Of a stretch of 64,000 bases of DNA, positions 47,104-56,808 are shown in pieces; the first letter of the stretch is position 1; each line of letters opens with the position of its first letter. The DNA is taken from contig JAJFJS010000143.1 of NCBI GenBank assembly GCA_021773815.1, forward strand, positions 1 to 64,000. The letters are read 5' to 3'. The position numbers and the translations under genes are program-made. The notes under the pieces were generated by a model, which was not told the DNA's origin, did no database searches, and worked only from the letters and a program-made list of their open reading frames with translations. The DNA is from Gammaproteobacteria bacterium (GTDB lineage: Bacteria; Pseudomonadota; Gammaproteobacteria; Steroidobacterales; GCA-2729495).

Positions 47104-47119
47104 GGGAGATCGATCTCCC
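47104..47119. promoter_or_regulatory. Perfect 16-bp palindrome in the fimX-like leader
   Basis: GGGAGATCGATCTCCC is a fully self-complementary 16-mer, 34 bases before the start codon and downstream of the ACATAAT array. It may be an operator or an mRNA stem near the ribosome site. The remainder of the 259-bp gap after epmB has no visible gene. Confidence 0.5.
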
Positions 47120-47153
47120 AACGTCCGAATGATTCTCTAAAAGGAAATCTGCC

Positions 47154-49238
47154 TTGCGCGATTCAGTTGGTGTGCCCCTCGTTGTCTTTACCGGTCACGA
47201 TGACAATCTGTCGGTAATCAACAATATCCTGAGGCAGGCCGGGCACCCGGTACACTGTTCGCGCGTCGAGCGACTCAATGAACTCGACGAGATGTTGCGA
47301 ACGCAGCGCCCCGAGTTGCTGCTCTATTTCGCCGACGAGAGACTCGATGACCTGCCAACCGTCGTCGAGCGGCTGTCCCGGCAGAATCCGACGCCACCGC
47401 TGCTGCTGGTACGCGGCCGAATCGACGAGCAAACCATCGCCGAAGCAATGGAATCAGGCGCGCGCGACGTCGTCTCACTGACTCACAAGAATCGCTTTCA
47501 GGCTGTAATCAAACGCGAACTTGCGGCGTTCCGACTCAAGGTGGCGCTCGGCGGCGTGATCTCGTCCGCACGGCAATACCGTAATGAACTCAAGACCCTG
47601 ATGCAGGGATCAGCCGAGGCTATTGCCGACGTACAGGAAGGTATCATCGTCGCCAACAACCCGACCTGGGCAGAGTTATTCGGCTACAGCGATGCGCAGG
47701 CGTTGATCAATACCCCGTTCATGGACCACTGTAGCGAATCCGACCAACCGATGATCAAGGGCGCACTTGTCGCATGCCTGAAGCAGCGATGGGATGGTAC
47801 GCCGTTGAAGATCTCCGGCGTACACGCCGACGGATCCCGGGTTCCGGTGGAAGTCAGTCTCGAACGCGTGACGATCGAGGGCGATCCTGCCGTACGCGTC
47901 GTCGTCGCGGGCGAAGCCGTGACCGAGCAAACTCCCGAGGAAATGCTCGAACAGGCGCTGTACAAGGATCCGGCAACCGGCTTTTATCACCGCCATTTCT
48001 TTATCGAGAAAGCCGAGGAACGATTGGCGCAGGCCCTTGCGGGTGGGGTACGGGCCGCCGTCTATATTCGGCCGGACAACTTTGCGCGTGTCCATGATGA
48101 CATCGGCATGCTCGCCACCGAACACCTGTTGACGCGGATTGCCGCCCTGCTGAAAGACTTCATGCAGCCTCCGGATTTGTACGGACGCTTCGGCGGCACG
48201 ATGTTTATCGCCTTGCTCGAACGCGGCACGATGCAGGACGTGGAGACATGGGCGGAGCAACTGCGCAAGACGATCTCAAGCCATGTCTTCGAAGTCGACA
48301 ACCAGTCGACATCATTGACGTGCACGATCGGTGTCGTGGAAGTGTCACCGGACTCACCATCGACGGCGACGTTGCTGAACGAGGTCGAGAAGGCGTGCCG
48401 AATCGGCCGGGATGCCGGGGGCAACCGAGTACAACTCAGCGATGACACCAGCGCGACGCAGGCGATTCGCGCCTCCGATGCGCTATGGGTGCCGCGTCTG
48501 CGCAACGCGCTGATGCAGAATCGGCTGCGGCTCGTCCACCAGCCTATTACCGGACTGACCGAAGAGGTCGAAGGACTCTTCGACACACGCGTGCAGATGG
48601 TCGACGAGATGGGCGACATCGTGCTCGCCGGCGAGTTTATTCCGGCCGCGCAGCGTGCGGGCATGATCAAGAGCGTGGATCGATGGGTCATCGGTGCCTC
48701 GCTGTCCTTCTGCAAGGCGCGCAACCCCGACCTGGTCTTCGTCAGGCTGTCCGCAGATTCCATCAACGACGACACCCTGCTTGACTGGCTCGAAGCGCGC
48801 TTGCAGCGTTCCGGCGTCAACCCGGCGAAGCTCTGTTTCCAGGTCACCGAAGAAACCGCGGCACAGTACCTGAAGCAAACCAAGACCATTGCCGAAGCGC
48901 TGCGGGCCAAGGGACTGCGTTTCGCGGTCGACCACCTCGGCGCCGGCCGGGATCCCGAACAGGTCCTGAACCATGTGCCGATGGACTTCATGAAAATCGA
49001 CGGCAGCCTGATGCAGGGCCTGCACCGCGAACCGGCCGCGCAGAAAACGGTCGGTGACCTGACCCGCGCGGCCACCGGGCTCGGCATCCGGACGATTGCC
49101 GAGCGCGTCGAGGACGCCAATACCATGGCCGTCCTCTGGCAAATAGGCATTAGCCTGATTCAGGGCAACTATATCCAGATGCAGGGCGTGGTTCTCGAGG
49201 ACACCCAGAGCGTGCAGACGCTCGCATCCGGTCAGTAG
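47154..49238 (+). CDS. fimX: FimX-like REC-PAS-GGDEF-EAL protein with degenerate catalytic motifs
   Basis: A 694-residue cytosolic protein with the domain order and almost exact length of Pseudomonas FimX (691). It has a receiver (about 1-125; Phe in the phospho-Asp position of LLLYFAD), PAS (about 140-250), GGDEF (about 265-425; signature is RFGGTMF, no GGDEF) and EAL (about 440-690). The EAL motif reads DTR, aligned through DTRVQM against EVLLRM, so neither diguanylate cyclase nor phosphodiesterase activity is expected. The C-terminal IAERVED and QGNYIQ remain. FimX is a c-di-GMP effector for type IV pilus assembly; the usual Arg after EAL is Gln here, so ligand binding needs testing. The TTG start has AAGGAAA seven bases upstream. 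Confidence 0.85.
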   Translation: MRDSVGVPLVVFTGHDDNLSVINNILRQAGHPVHCSRVERLNELDEMLRTQRPELLLYFADERLDDLPTVVERLSRQNPTPPLLLVRGRIDEQTIAEAMESGARDVVSLTHKNRFQAVIKRELAAFRLKVALGGVISSARQYRNELKTLMQGSAEAIADVQEGIIVANNPTWAELFGYSDAQALINTPFMDHCSESDQPMIKGALVACLKQRWDGTPLKISGVHADGSRVPVEVSLERVTIEGDPAVRVVVAGEAVTEQTPEEMLEQALYKDPATGFYHRHFFIEKAEERLAQALAGGVRAAVYIRPDNFARVHDDIGMLATEHLLTRIAALLKDFMQPPDLYGRFGGTMFIALLERGTMQDVETWAEQLRKTISSHVFEVDNQSTSLTCTIGVVEVSPDSPSTATLLNEVEKACRIGRDAGGNRVQLSDDTSATQAIRASDALWVPRLRNALMQNRLRLVHQPITGLTEEVEGLFDTRVQMVDEMGDIVLAGEFIPAAQRAGMIKSVDRWVIGASLSFCKARNPDLVFVRLSADSINDDTLLDWLEARLQRSGVNPAKLCFQVTEETAAQYLKQTKTIAEALRAKGLRFAVDHLGAGRDPEQVLNHVPMDFMKIDGSLMQGLHREPAAQKTVGDLTRAATGLGIRTIAERVEDANTMAVLWQIGISLIQGNYIQMQGVVLEDTQSVQTLASGQ

Positions 49239-49388
49239 AAAGGTGAATCGGATCACAGTCTTGACATAAGTCGATGGTAGATCATCGCGGTACCGGGAAA
49301 ACGAGACACGTTTGGTTTACGGCGCGCACCGGGCATGATTTCTTGGGCTTTGCGAAGAAATGATGAGCGCCATCCGGGGACTGACAAT

Positions 49389-51707
49389 ATGGGACGGGCA
49401 AACAGCAGATCGATTCTGAGCCAGAGCATCGCAGAGGTGCTGGGCACGGCAGTGCCGTCCGGCACCCCCGAATCACGTCCCGGACCGCTGCGCAAATCGC
49501 TGATCTACGCCAGCATGGCGCTACTCATCATCAATCCGGCCCAGGTCAACGCCATCGGACTCGGGGAGATGCAGGTCAATTCGCGGATCGGTCAGCCACT
49601 CGACGCCACCGTACCGGTTACCCTGGGATCGGGCGAATCCCTGCCGAAAGACTGTGTCGCACCGACACGCGGTAACGGCGGTCTGGGCACGCCGGCCAAT
49701 GTAAACGTCAGCACCCCGGCGGCGACCCAACCGGGTACCTACAGTCTGCGCGTCACATCGGCCAATGCCCTGCACGAGCCGATGTACGAAATTTCACTGG
49801 TTATCGATTGCCCCGGAACACCCGTACTGCTGCGCCAATACGTCCTGATGCTCGACCTGCCCGGTATGCCGGCGGCAACGACGACCCGCGGCGACACCCT
49901 GTCCGTGCCGGTCACCGGCGCGATTAGAACTGCGACACCGCTCCCGAGCCGCGCCGTCGCTGCAGCGACGCGCGGCAACTCCGTCCGTCGCTCCGCTCGC
50001 ACCCTGCAACGGACGCGCACTCCGATCCCGGCCGGTCAGCCCTACCGGGTCAGCGAAGGCGACACCCTGTCGACGATCGCCGCACGAATCGACGGCCGGC
50101 TCGCCAATACCACCTGGCAGGTTGCGAACCGGATTTTCGAGGCAAATCCAAACGCATTCATCCGCGGCAATCCGGACATGATCAAGCTCGGTTCGCTGAT
50201 CGAGATACCCTCGGTCCCCGAACTTGCCGAACTCGGCGGGAGCCGCACACCCGCCATGCCGCCGGCTGCCGCGACGCGAGCGACCATGCGCGCCACGACA
50301 TCCGAACCATCGTTGCCGGCGCCGCAACCCGCGCCGATGCCCGCACCGGTCGTCGCGCCGGCCACGACCGGTCGAGCCGAAAGTTTTGCCACGCAACCGG
50401 AGCCGGTCGTGCCGACGCTGCCGACCGACATGCCTGTTGCCGATACCGCGTTTGTCGAGACGCCCGCACCATTCATCGACGCGCAACCGCAACCGACGCC
50501 GTTCGAGGCTGACGCCGTCGCCAGCGACGCGGTCGCCATCAGCCCATTCATAGACGAGCAACCCGTCGCGCCGACCGCGACTGCCGGTTCGCCCGAGACC
50601 GCGATGCCGGCGCCAGTTGCCGCAGCGCCCGCCGCCCCGACGATCACTGCAACGGCGGCGCCGGTCGTCGAAACCGAGTCGGTCAATCCGCTGCTCGCGA
50701 TCCTCGTCGGCATATTGCTCGGTGCACTGGCCAGTTTTGTGACGCTGAGACGACGCCTGGTCGATACCCTGACCGCACTGCTCCGACGCCGCTCACCCGA
50801 CGCCGATGCCGAACCGTCGGCTCGCGGCAGCAACCGGGTCGGCTCGTTCGATACCTCGGTAGCCGATTCCGCATTCGCGACACGGCAGCAGACATCCGAA
50901 GCGCTGCCGATCAGCGCCCCGGCCGAGAGCACCTATATCGTCGAGACGTCCGCAGCCGAACAGACCGGCAGTCTCGACGCATTCGACGACAGCGCTGCGG
51001 ATATCGAGGCGGACCTCGAGGCAGACTTGTTCGGGATCGAAGCCGACGAGAATGTCGACAACGACATGCTCGCGATGCTGTTCGACGACGATCCGGCCGC
51101 CGCCGGTCCCGATTGCTTCGACCCGACCGGCGGCGTCGATGCGGATGCGACCGGCACGTTTGCCGGGCCAACCGCCGAGATGCCGATTCAGCCGCGTCCG
51201 GATGAGGGCTTTGATCCGACCGCCGAACTGGCCGCCGAATTTAACGATGAGATGTTCGATCCGACCACTGAAATGCCGTCTGGCCAGCCCGACTTCGTGA
51301 TCGATGAGGACGCCGAGGCCTCAGCGCGGCATCAGGACGATATCGAAACCTCGCTGCGTGACGCGCTCGACAACACGATCGAAGATATCGATCCCGACAA
51401 AATGTTTGCGACATCGAGCAATCTCTCCGATGACTTCGACGACGCATCACCGACCGCCGAGGCTCCGGAAGCCACGATCGGCGATCTGAATGCGCTGCAG
51501 TCCTATGATGACGAGGACGGCCTGTCGGAGACGCTGCACGAAGCGCTGTCTCTGCTCGAGCGCGATTTCGAGGAAGAATTCACGGCGAGCCAGATTCTCG
51601 AGCGCAGCGAGATCAACCGGTCACTGGAAAAGACCCGCAGCGACGATGAACCCCGAGCCGCCGATGACGAGCATTCCGCGACGCCCACCCGCAAGGTCAG
51701 CAGCTAA
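49389..51707 (+). CDS. Second FimV-like LysM membrane protein
   Basis: A protein of about 772 residues (frame open to 49335; the ATG at 49389 has GGGGA eight bases upstream). It contains a hydrophobic signal/anchor (LIYASMALLIINPAQVNA), a FimV-type N-domain (IGLGEMQVNSRIGQPLDATVPV to LLRQYVLMLDLPG) with two Cys, and LysM (YRVSEGDTLSTIAARIDGR). A Pro/Ala-rich linker leads to one membrane helix near residue 450 (NPLLAILVGILLGALASFVTL) and an acidic cytoplasmic tail rich in Asp-Pro-Thr motifs. The C-terminal TPR domain of true FimV is missing. It is 150 bp after the fimX-like gene on the same strand. A role at the pole with pili is inferred only. Confidence 0.8.
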   Translation: MGRANSRSILSQSIAEVLGTAVPSGTPESRPGPLRKSLIYASMALLIINPAQVNAIGLGEMQVNSRIGQPLDATVPVTLGSGESLPKDCVAPTRGNGGLGTPANVNVSTPAATQPGTYSLRVTSANALHEPMYEISLVIDCPGTPVLLRQYVLMLDLPGMPAATTTRGDTLSVPVTGAIRTATPLPSRAVAAATRGNSVRRSARTLQRTRTPIPAGQPYRVSEGDTLSTIAARIDGRLANTTWQVANRIFEANPNAFIRGNPDMIKLGSLIEIPSVPELAELGGSRTPAMPPAAATRATMRATTSEPSLPAPQPAPMPAPVVAPATTGRAESFATQPEPVVPTLPTDMPVADTAFVETPAPFIDAQPQPTPFEADAVASDAVAISPFIDEQPVAPTATAGSPETAMPAPVAAAPAAPTITATAAPVVETESVNPLLAILVGILLGALASFVTLRRRLVDTLTALLRRRSPDADAEPSARGSNRVGSFDTSVADSAFATRQQTSEALPISAPAESTYIVETSAAEQTGSLDAFDDSAADIEADLEADLFGIEADENVDNDMLAMLFDDDPAAAGPDCFDPTGGVDADATGTFAGPTAEMPIQPRPDEGFDPTAELAAEFNDEMFDPTTEMPSGQPDFVIDEDAEASARHQDDIETSLRDALDNTIEDIDPDKMFATSSNLSDDFDDASPTAEAPEATIGDLNALQSYDDEDGLSETLHEALSLLERDFEEEFTASQILERSEINRSLEKTRSDDEPRAADDEHSATPTRKVSS

Positions 51708-51736
51708 CCCGGCCCGCCCGCAACGAACCCGACCTG

Positions 51737-54019
51737 TCATTCCTCGGCGGGAGCTTCGACCGCCAGCCGCATCAATCGATCGACCTTGCGCCAGCCCCTG
51801 GGCAGCAAGCTGCCGCGGCGGCCGCGCTCACCGTCGTAATGACCCAGATCTCCCCATTTCAGCGTCATCACACGCTGCGCACTGACGATCTGCAGGCCTT
51901 CATCGGGACCGATGACCTGCATCGCAATCATGCGCTCCTCCCCCGACTTGAATTTCGCCGACGGGATTCCGATGATCTTGTTCCCCTTGCCGCGCGCCAG
52001 CTCCGGCAACTCGCCGGCCGGAAAAATCAGTAGTCGACCGATTGAACTCACGGCCGCGACCCATGCCTCCGCGGGGAATGCGTCGTGCGGATACCGCGCC
52101 GGGATGACGACGCTGCCGCCTGCCGGCACACGCAGGCAGGCCTTGCCGGCCCTGTTGCGCGAATATAGCTGCGCGAGTTCGACAAAGAATCCGTAGCCGG
52201 CATCGGATGCGACCAGCCAGCGCGCGCCGGGCTCGCCGATCATGATGCCGCGGAACGTCGCACCGTCGGCCGGGTTCAGACGGCCGGACAGGGGCTCACC
52301 CTGACCGCGCGCCGACGGCAGCAAATGGGCAGCGATACTGTACGCACGCCCCGTCGAATCCATGAACACCGCCTGCTGATTGCTTTTGCCGTGGGCGGCG
52401 CTCAGAAATCCATCGCCGGACTTATAGCTGACGGATAGCGGATCGATCTCATGGCCTTTTGCCGCGCGCGCCCAGCCGCGTTCCGACAGAATCACGGTCA
52501 GCGGTTCGCTGCCGACCAGATCTTCCTCGCTGAGTGCCTGCGCGGCGGCCCGCTCGACGATCAATGTACGGCGCGCGTCACCGTGCTCGTCGGCCGCGGC
52601 GATTAATTCGTCGCGCAGCAGGTTTCTGAGCCTGATCCGACTCTTGAGAATTTTCGTCAGCTCATCACGTTCTGCGGTCAGGGCCGCCTGCTCGTCCCGG
52701 ATTTTGATTTCCTCGAGCCGCGCGAGCTGGCGCAGACGAATATTCAAAATATCTTCGGCCTGGATCTCGGACAGTTTGAAGCGCTTGATCAATACAGCCT
52801 TTGGCCGGTCTTCGGTACGAATAATCTTGATGACCTTGTCGATGTTCAGATAGGCAATCAGGCGACCATCGAGAAGATGCAACCGCTCCTCAACGCGCTC
52901 GAGACGCCAGGTCAACCGGCGGCGGATCGTCGTCGTGCGAAATTCGAGCCACTCGACCAGCAGATCACGCAGGTTTCGTACGGCCGGCCGGCCGTCCAGC
53001 CCGATGACGTTCAGGTTGACGCGTATCGTTTTCTCGAGATCAGTCGTGGCAAACAGGTGAGCCATGAGCTTTTCGGTATCGATACGGCCGGAACGGGGCG
53101 TAATGATCAGGCGGGTCGGATTCTCGTGGTCGGACTCGTCACGTAGATCGGCGACCATCGGCAGCTTTTTGGCCTGCATCTGGGCCGCGATCTGCTCGAG
53201 TACCCGGCTGCCAGATGCCTGGTACGGCAGGCTCGTGATGACAATATCATTGTCCTCGACGACATAGGTCGCCCGGGTGCGCAACGTGCCGTGACCGGTC
53301 TTGTAGATTTCCGCAATATCCCGCGGCGGCGTGATGAGTTCGCCGCCCGTCGGGTAGTCCGGACCCTTGATGTGCTTGCACAATGCCTGCACGGTCGTCT
53401 TCGGCTCCTCCAGCAACCGGATGAGCGCGCTGGCAATCTCCCTGACGTTATGCGGCGGCACATCGGTCGACATGCCAACGGCGATGCCGGTCGCGCCGTT
53501 CAGCAACAGGTTCGGCAAACGGGCCGGCAGGAGCAGCGGCTCCTCGAGCGAACCATCGAAGTTCGGCCCCCAGTCGACCGTTCCCTCGCCAAGCTCTGAC
53601 AACAGGAGATCGGCATACGGGGTCAACCGCGATTCGGTGTAGCGCATGGCCGCAAAGGATTTCGGATCGTCCGTCGAGCCCCAGTTCCCCTGCCCGTCAA
53701 CGATCGGGTAGCGATACGAGAACGGTTGCGCCATGTGCACCATCGCCTCATAGCAAGCGGAGTCGCCGTGCGGATGAAACTTGCCGATGACGTCGCCGAC
53801 CGTACGCGCCGATTTCTTCGGTTTTGCCCCGGCCGAGAGGCCGAGTTCGCTCATCGCGTAGATGATTCGGCGCTGCACGGGCTTCAGCCCGTCGCCGATA
53901 TGCGGCAAGGCCCGGTCCAGGATGACGTACATCGAGTAGTCGAGATACGCCTTCTCGGCGAAGTCCATCAGGGGCAGTTGCTCGATGCCCTCGAAGTCCA
54001 GTTGATTTTGTACGCTCAT
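51737..54019 (-). CDS. parC: DNA topoisomerase IV subunit A
   Basis: A 760-residue type IIA topoisomerase subunit that breaks and rejoins DNA to decatenate chromosomes. The quinolone-resistance region is standard ([35 protein letters not shown]) with Ser at the position often mutated in resistant strains, and the active Tyr is in the [10 protein letters not shown] segment. The C-terminal beta-pinwheel repeats are shorter than in GyrA, favouring ParC. It lies 168 bp downstream of parE on the same strand. Confidence 0.97.
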   Translation of the reverse strand: MSVQNQLDFEGIEQLPLMDFAEKAYLDYSMYVILDRALPHIGDGLKPVQRRIIYAMSELGLSAGAKPKKSARTVGDVIGKFHPHGDSACYEAMVHMAQPFSYRYPIVDGQGNWGSTDDPKSFAAMRYTESRLTPYADLLLSELGEGTVDWGPNFDGSLEEPLLLPARLPNLLLNGATGIAVGMSTDVPPHNVREIASALIRLLEEPKTTVQALCKHIKGPDYPTGGELITPPRDIAEIYKTGHGTLRTRATYVVEDNDIVITSLPYQASGSRVLEQIAAQMQAKKLPMVADLRDESDHENPTRLIITPRSGRIDTEKLMAHLFATTDLEKTIRVNLNVIGLDGRPAVRNLRDLLVEWLEFRTTTIRRRLTWRLERVEERLHLLDGRLIAYLNIDKVIKIIRTEDRPKAVLIKRFKLSEIQAEDILNIRLRQLARLEEIKIRDEQAALTAERDELTKILKSRIRLRNLLRDELIAAADEHGDARRTLIVERAAAQALSEEDLVGSEPLTVILSERGWARAAKGHEIDPLSVSYKSGDGFLSAAHGKSNQQAVFMDSTGRAYSIAAHLLPSARGQGEPLSGRLNPADGATFRGIMIGEPGARWLVASDAGYGFFVELAQLYSRNRAGKACLRVPAGGSVVIPARYPHDAFPAEAWVAAVSSIGRLLIFPAGELPELARGKGNKIIGIPSAKFKSGEERMIAMQVIGPDEGLQIVSAQRVMTLKWGDLGHYDGERGRRGSLLPRGWRKVDRLMRLAVEAPAEE

Positions 54020-54187
54020 GACACTCCTGCGCCGCGTGCCCGCAGCCTCGCGCCGTTCGAAAACGGCTCGGTTGAATTCAGGGACGGCAGCGGTCTGCTG
54101 GCAACCGGACTCTTATCGGCCCGGTCCGCCGCGGGCGCGTTCCGGTCGACCGTTCGCGTATGCATCATTGTCTCCCTGTCGGCACCG

Positions 54188-56074
54188 TCAGACCTCGGCG
54201 AGATTTCCCTTCGACTGCAGCCAATCCTTGCGATCCTTGGCGCGCTTCTTCGCCAGCAGCATGTCGAGAATCTGCTCGGTCTTGTCCTGGCCGGTAATCG
54301 TCAACTGCACGAGTCGCCGCGTTTCGCTGGCCATCGTGGTCTCGCGCAATTGTGACGGATTCATCTCGCCGAGGCCCTTGAAACGCGTGACATTGATCTT
54401 GCCCTTGATCTTTTCCGCCCGAATACGATCGAGAACCCCCTCACGCTCACCCTCGTCCAGAGCATAGTGGACATCCTTGCCGACATCGATGCGATACAGC
54501 GGCGGCATGGCGACGTAGATGTGGCCGGCCCGAACCAGTGCGGGGAAATGCCGCACAAACAACGCGCAGATCAGCGTCGCAATATGCAGCCCATCCGAAT
54601 CGGCGTCGGCCAGGATACAGATCTTGTAATAGCGCAGTCGCGACAGGTCATCTTCACCGGGATCGATGCCAATGGCCGTGCTGATGTTGTTGACCTCGGC
54701 CGAACCGAGCAATTCACCCTGATCGACTTCCCAGGTATTGAGAATCTTGCCGCGCAAAGGCAACACCGCCTGCGTCTCACGGTCGCGCGCCTGCTTCGCC
54801 GAGCCGCCGGCCGAATCACCTTCAACAAGAAACAATTCACTGCGCTCGGGTTCCGCACAACTACAGTCGGCGAGTTTTCCCGGCAGCGCGGGACCGCTGA
54901 CGATCTTTTTGCGCACGACCTTCTTGTTGGCCTTCAGGCGCCGTTGCGCCGCCGCGATCGCGCGCTGCGCGATCTGGTCGCCGGACTCCGGATGCTGATT
55001 CAGCCACAAACCGAATTCGTCCTTGATGACGCCCGACACGAAGGCGGCGCATTCCCGTGACGACAGACGCTCTTTCGTCTGACCGGAAAACTGCGGGTCC
55101 TCGATCTTGACCGACAAGATGAAACTGACGCCGTCCCAGACGTCTTCCGGCGCGATACGCAACCCCCGGGGCACGAGATTGCGGAACTCGCAGAATTCCC
55201 GGACGGCCTCGGTCAACCCGGAGCGAAATCCGTTGACATGCGTGCCGCCCTGCGCCGTGGGCACGAGATTGACGTACGACTCAGTAACCGGCGTCACCCC
55301 CTCGCCAACCCAGACGACGGACCAGTCAACCTCCTCGCGGCTGCCGCGCAGGCTGCCACCGAACGGGACTTCCGGCAGGGTCTCGACATCGCCCAGCGAT
55401 TCGGCCAGGTATTGCTCGAGTCCACCCTCATAGCACCACTCGAACTTCTGCTTGGGCTTTTCAACGTCGAACCGGATTGTCAGGCCGGGGCACAACACCG
55501 CCTTTGCGCGCAGGACATGCTGCAACTGGGGCAGCGAGAACTTGTTTGAATCAAAGTATTGCGGATCCGGCCAGAAACGAATCGTCGTCCCCGTATTCTG
55601 CTTGCCGACCGTGCCGACAACCTCGAGCTTGCCGACCTTCTTGCCGCCACGAAAGCTCAGGTTATATTCCTTCGCATTGCGACGAATCCAGACTTCGAGA
55701 TTCTTCGACAATGCGTTGACGACCGAGACGCCGACGCCGTGCAGACCGCCTGCATATTTGTAATTCTTGCCCGAGAACTTGCCGCCCGCGTGCAGGCGGG
55801 TCAGGATCAGTTCGACGCCGGGAATCTTTTCCTTCGGGTGCTTGTCGACGGGCATGCCACGGCCGTCATCGCTGACTTCGAGCGATCCGTCCTCATGCAG
55901 CGTGACGTCGATGCGCTTGCAGTGGCCGGCAATGGCCTCGTCGACGCTGTTATCGACCACCTCGTGCGCCAGGTGATTCGGGCGACTCGTGTCCGTATAC
56001 ATGCCGGGACGCCGGCGCACCGGATCCAGCCCGCTCAGAACCTCGATATCCGAGGCATCGTAGCTCTTACTCAT
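54188..56074 (-). CDS. parE: DNA topoisomerase IV subunit B
   Basis: A 628-residue ATPase subunit of topoisomerase IV. The GHKL ATP site includes EVVDNSVDEAIAGHC, DDGRGMPVDKHP and GGLHGVGVSVVNALS. The TOPRIM part has LVEGDSAGGSAKQARDR and DADSDGLHI, with PLRGKILN between. The frame is open to 56155, but the ATG at 56074 (MSKSYDASDIEVLSGLDPV) is the family start. The 628-residue length and lack of the GyrB insert support ParE. It is upstream of parC in the same direction. Confidence 0.97.
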   Translation of the reverse strand: MSKSYDASDIEVLSGLDPVRRRPGMYTDTSRPNHLAHEVVDNSVDEAIAGHCKRIDVTLHEDGSLEVSDDGRGMPVDKHPKEKIPGVELILTRLHAGGKFSGKNYKYAGGLHGVGVSVVNALSKNLEVWIRRNAKEYNLSFRGGKKVGKLEVVGTVGKQNTGTTIRFWPDPQYFDSNKFSLPQLQHVLRAKAVLCPGLTIRFDVEKPKQKFEWCYEGGLEQYLAESLGDVETLPEVPFGGSLRGSREEVDWSVVWVGEGVTPVTESYVNLVPTAQGGTHVNGFRSGLTEAVREFCEFRNLVPRGLRIAPEDVWDGVSFILSVKIEDPQFSGQTKERLSSRECAAFVSGVIKDEFGLWLNQHPESGDQIAQRAIAAAQRRLKANKKVVRKKIVSGPALPGKLADCSCAEPERSELFLVEGDSAGGSAKQARDRETQAVLPLRGKILNTWEVDQGELLGSAEVNNISTAIGIDPGEDDLSRLRYYKICILADADSDGLHIATLICALFVRHFPALVRAGHIYVAMPPLYRIDVGKDVHYALDEGEREGVLDRIRAEKIKGKINVTRFKGLGEMNPSQLRETTMASETRRLVQLTITGQDKTEQILDMLLAKKRAKDRKDWLQSKGNLAEV

Positions 56075-56214
56075 TCGCCGCGACTCTGCACAATTACGGC
56101 CGGCCGGCATCGGGACATCCCACACGTCCCGCGAACCGCCCCGCCTCGACAACAAACCGGCGGCGCCCTTGCTGCGGCGCCGACAACCGCTGAATGGTAT
56201 GCGATGCCGCGGGT

Positions 56215-56805
56215 TTAAGCGAGATCCGCGACGAGGGATTCGCGCATGGCTTCGTCAATCTCTGCCTGACATTCGTATTGCGCGTGATCGACGCCGAATG
56301 CCAGCGATGCGCCGGCTTTCAACGCCTGCACCGCCTCGACCGGCAATTCGAACCGCAGAAAATGCACCGATGACGTCTTGACGTCGGTGCTGCGATCAAG
56401 ATCCTCATCGGCGATGGCATACACGCGGTCTATACCGTCTGCCTGCGCCCAGACCCGATCCTCGATGCCGAGCAACTGCGCCAGCGCGGCCCGGCGTTCG
56501 TCGACGTCCGGATACTCGATCATCATCGTCGCCTTCCAGTTCGACCCGTCGGGGATCAATGGATTGTAGACACCCAGTTCCTCGGCGATGCCCGCCTCGG
56601 TGAAGATCTTCTCGATGCGCAGCATTTCCTGCACCTGGTACTGCATCGTCAGGCGATCCTCGAATAACAGGACCATGTTCTCGCCGAGATACAGCCGCCG
56701 ATGCTGTTTGTGCTCGAGCACCCGCTCGCGAAACTCGGCTCGATGTTTCTCATAGGCCTCGAGCGTGTACAGGTCCTCGTGCCGCAGCTTGTCCATGTGT
56801 TCCAT
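56215..56805 (-). CDS. DUF3501 family protein
   Basis: A 196-residue soluble protein of the DUF3501 family (opening DKLRHEDLYTLEAYEKHRAEFRERVLEHKQHRR, then ENMVLLFEDRLTMQYQVQEMLRIEKIF). No catalytic motif is known. The family is typically encoded next to a GlpC-like Fe-S oxidoreductase and rubrerythrin, exactly as here: it begins 3 bp after the Fe-S gene. A function in oxidative-stress electron transfer is inferred only from that context. Confidence 0.88.
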   Translation of the reverse strand: MEHMDKLRHEDLYTLEAYEKHRAEFRERVLEHKQHRRLYLGENMVLLFEDRLTMQYQVQEMLRIEKIFTEAGIAEELGVYNPLIPDGSNWKATMMIEYPDVDERRAALAQLLGIEDRVWAQADGIDRVYAIADEDLDRSTDVKTSSVHFLRFELPVEAVQALKAGASLAFGVDHAQYECQAEIDEAMRESLVADLA

Positions 56806-56808
56806 CCT

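Noticed and set aside
48062-49150. A 362-codon minus-strand frame opposite the fimX-like gene
   Set aside because: Ser/Arg-rich shadow with no ribosome site or domain; the plus-strand gene has a full FimX architecture.
49261-49290. Promoter for the second FimV-like gene (TTGACA at 49261)
   Set aside because: The -35 is perfect, but no acceptable -10 hexamer lies 16-18 bp downstream.
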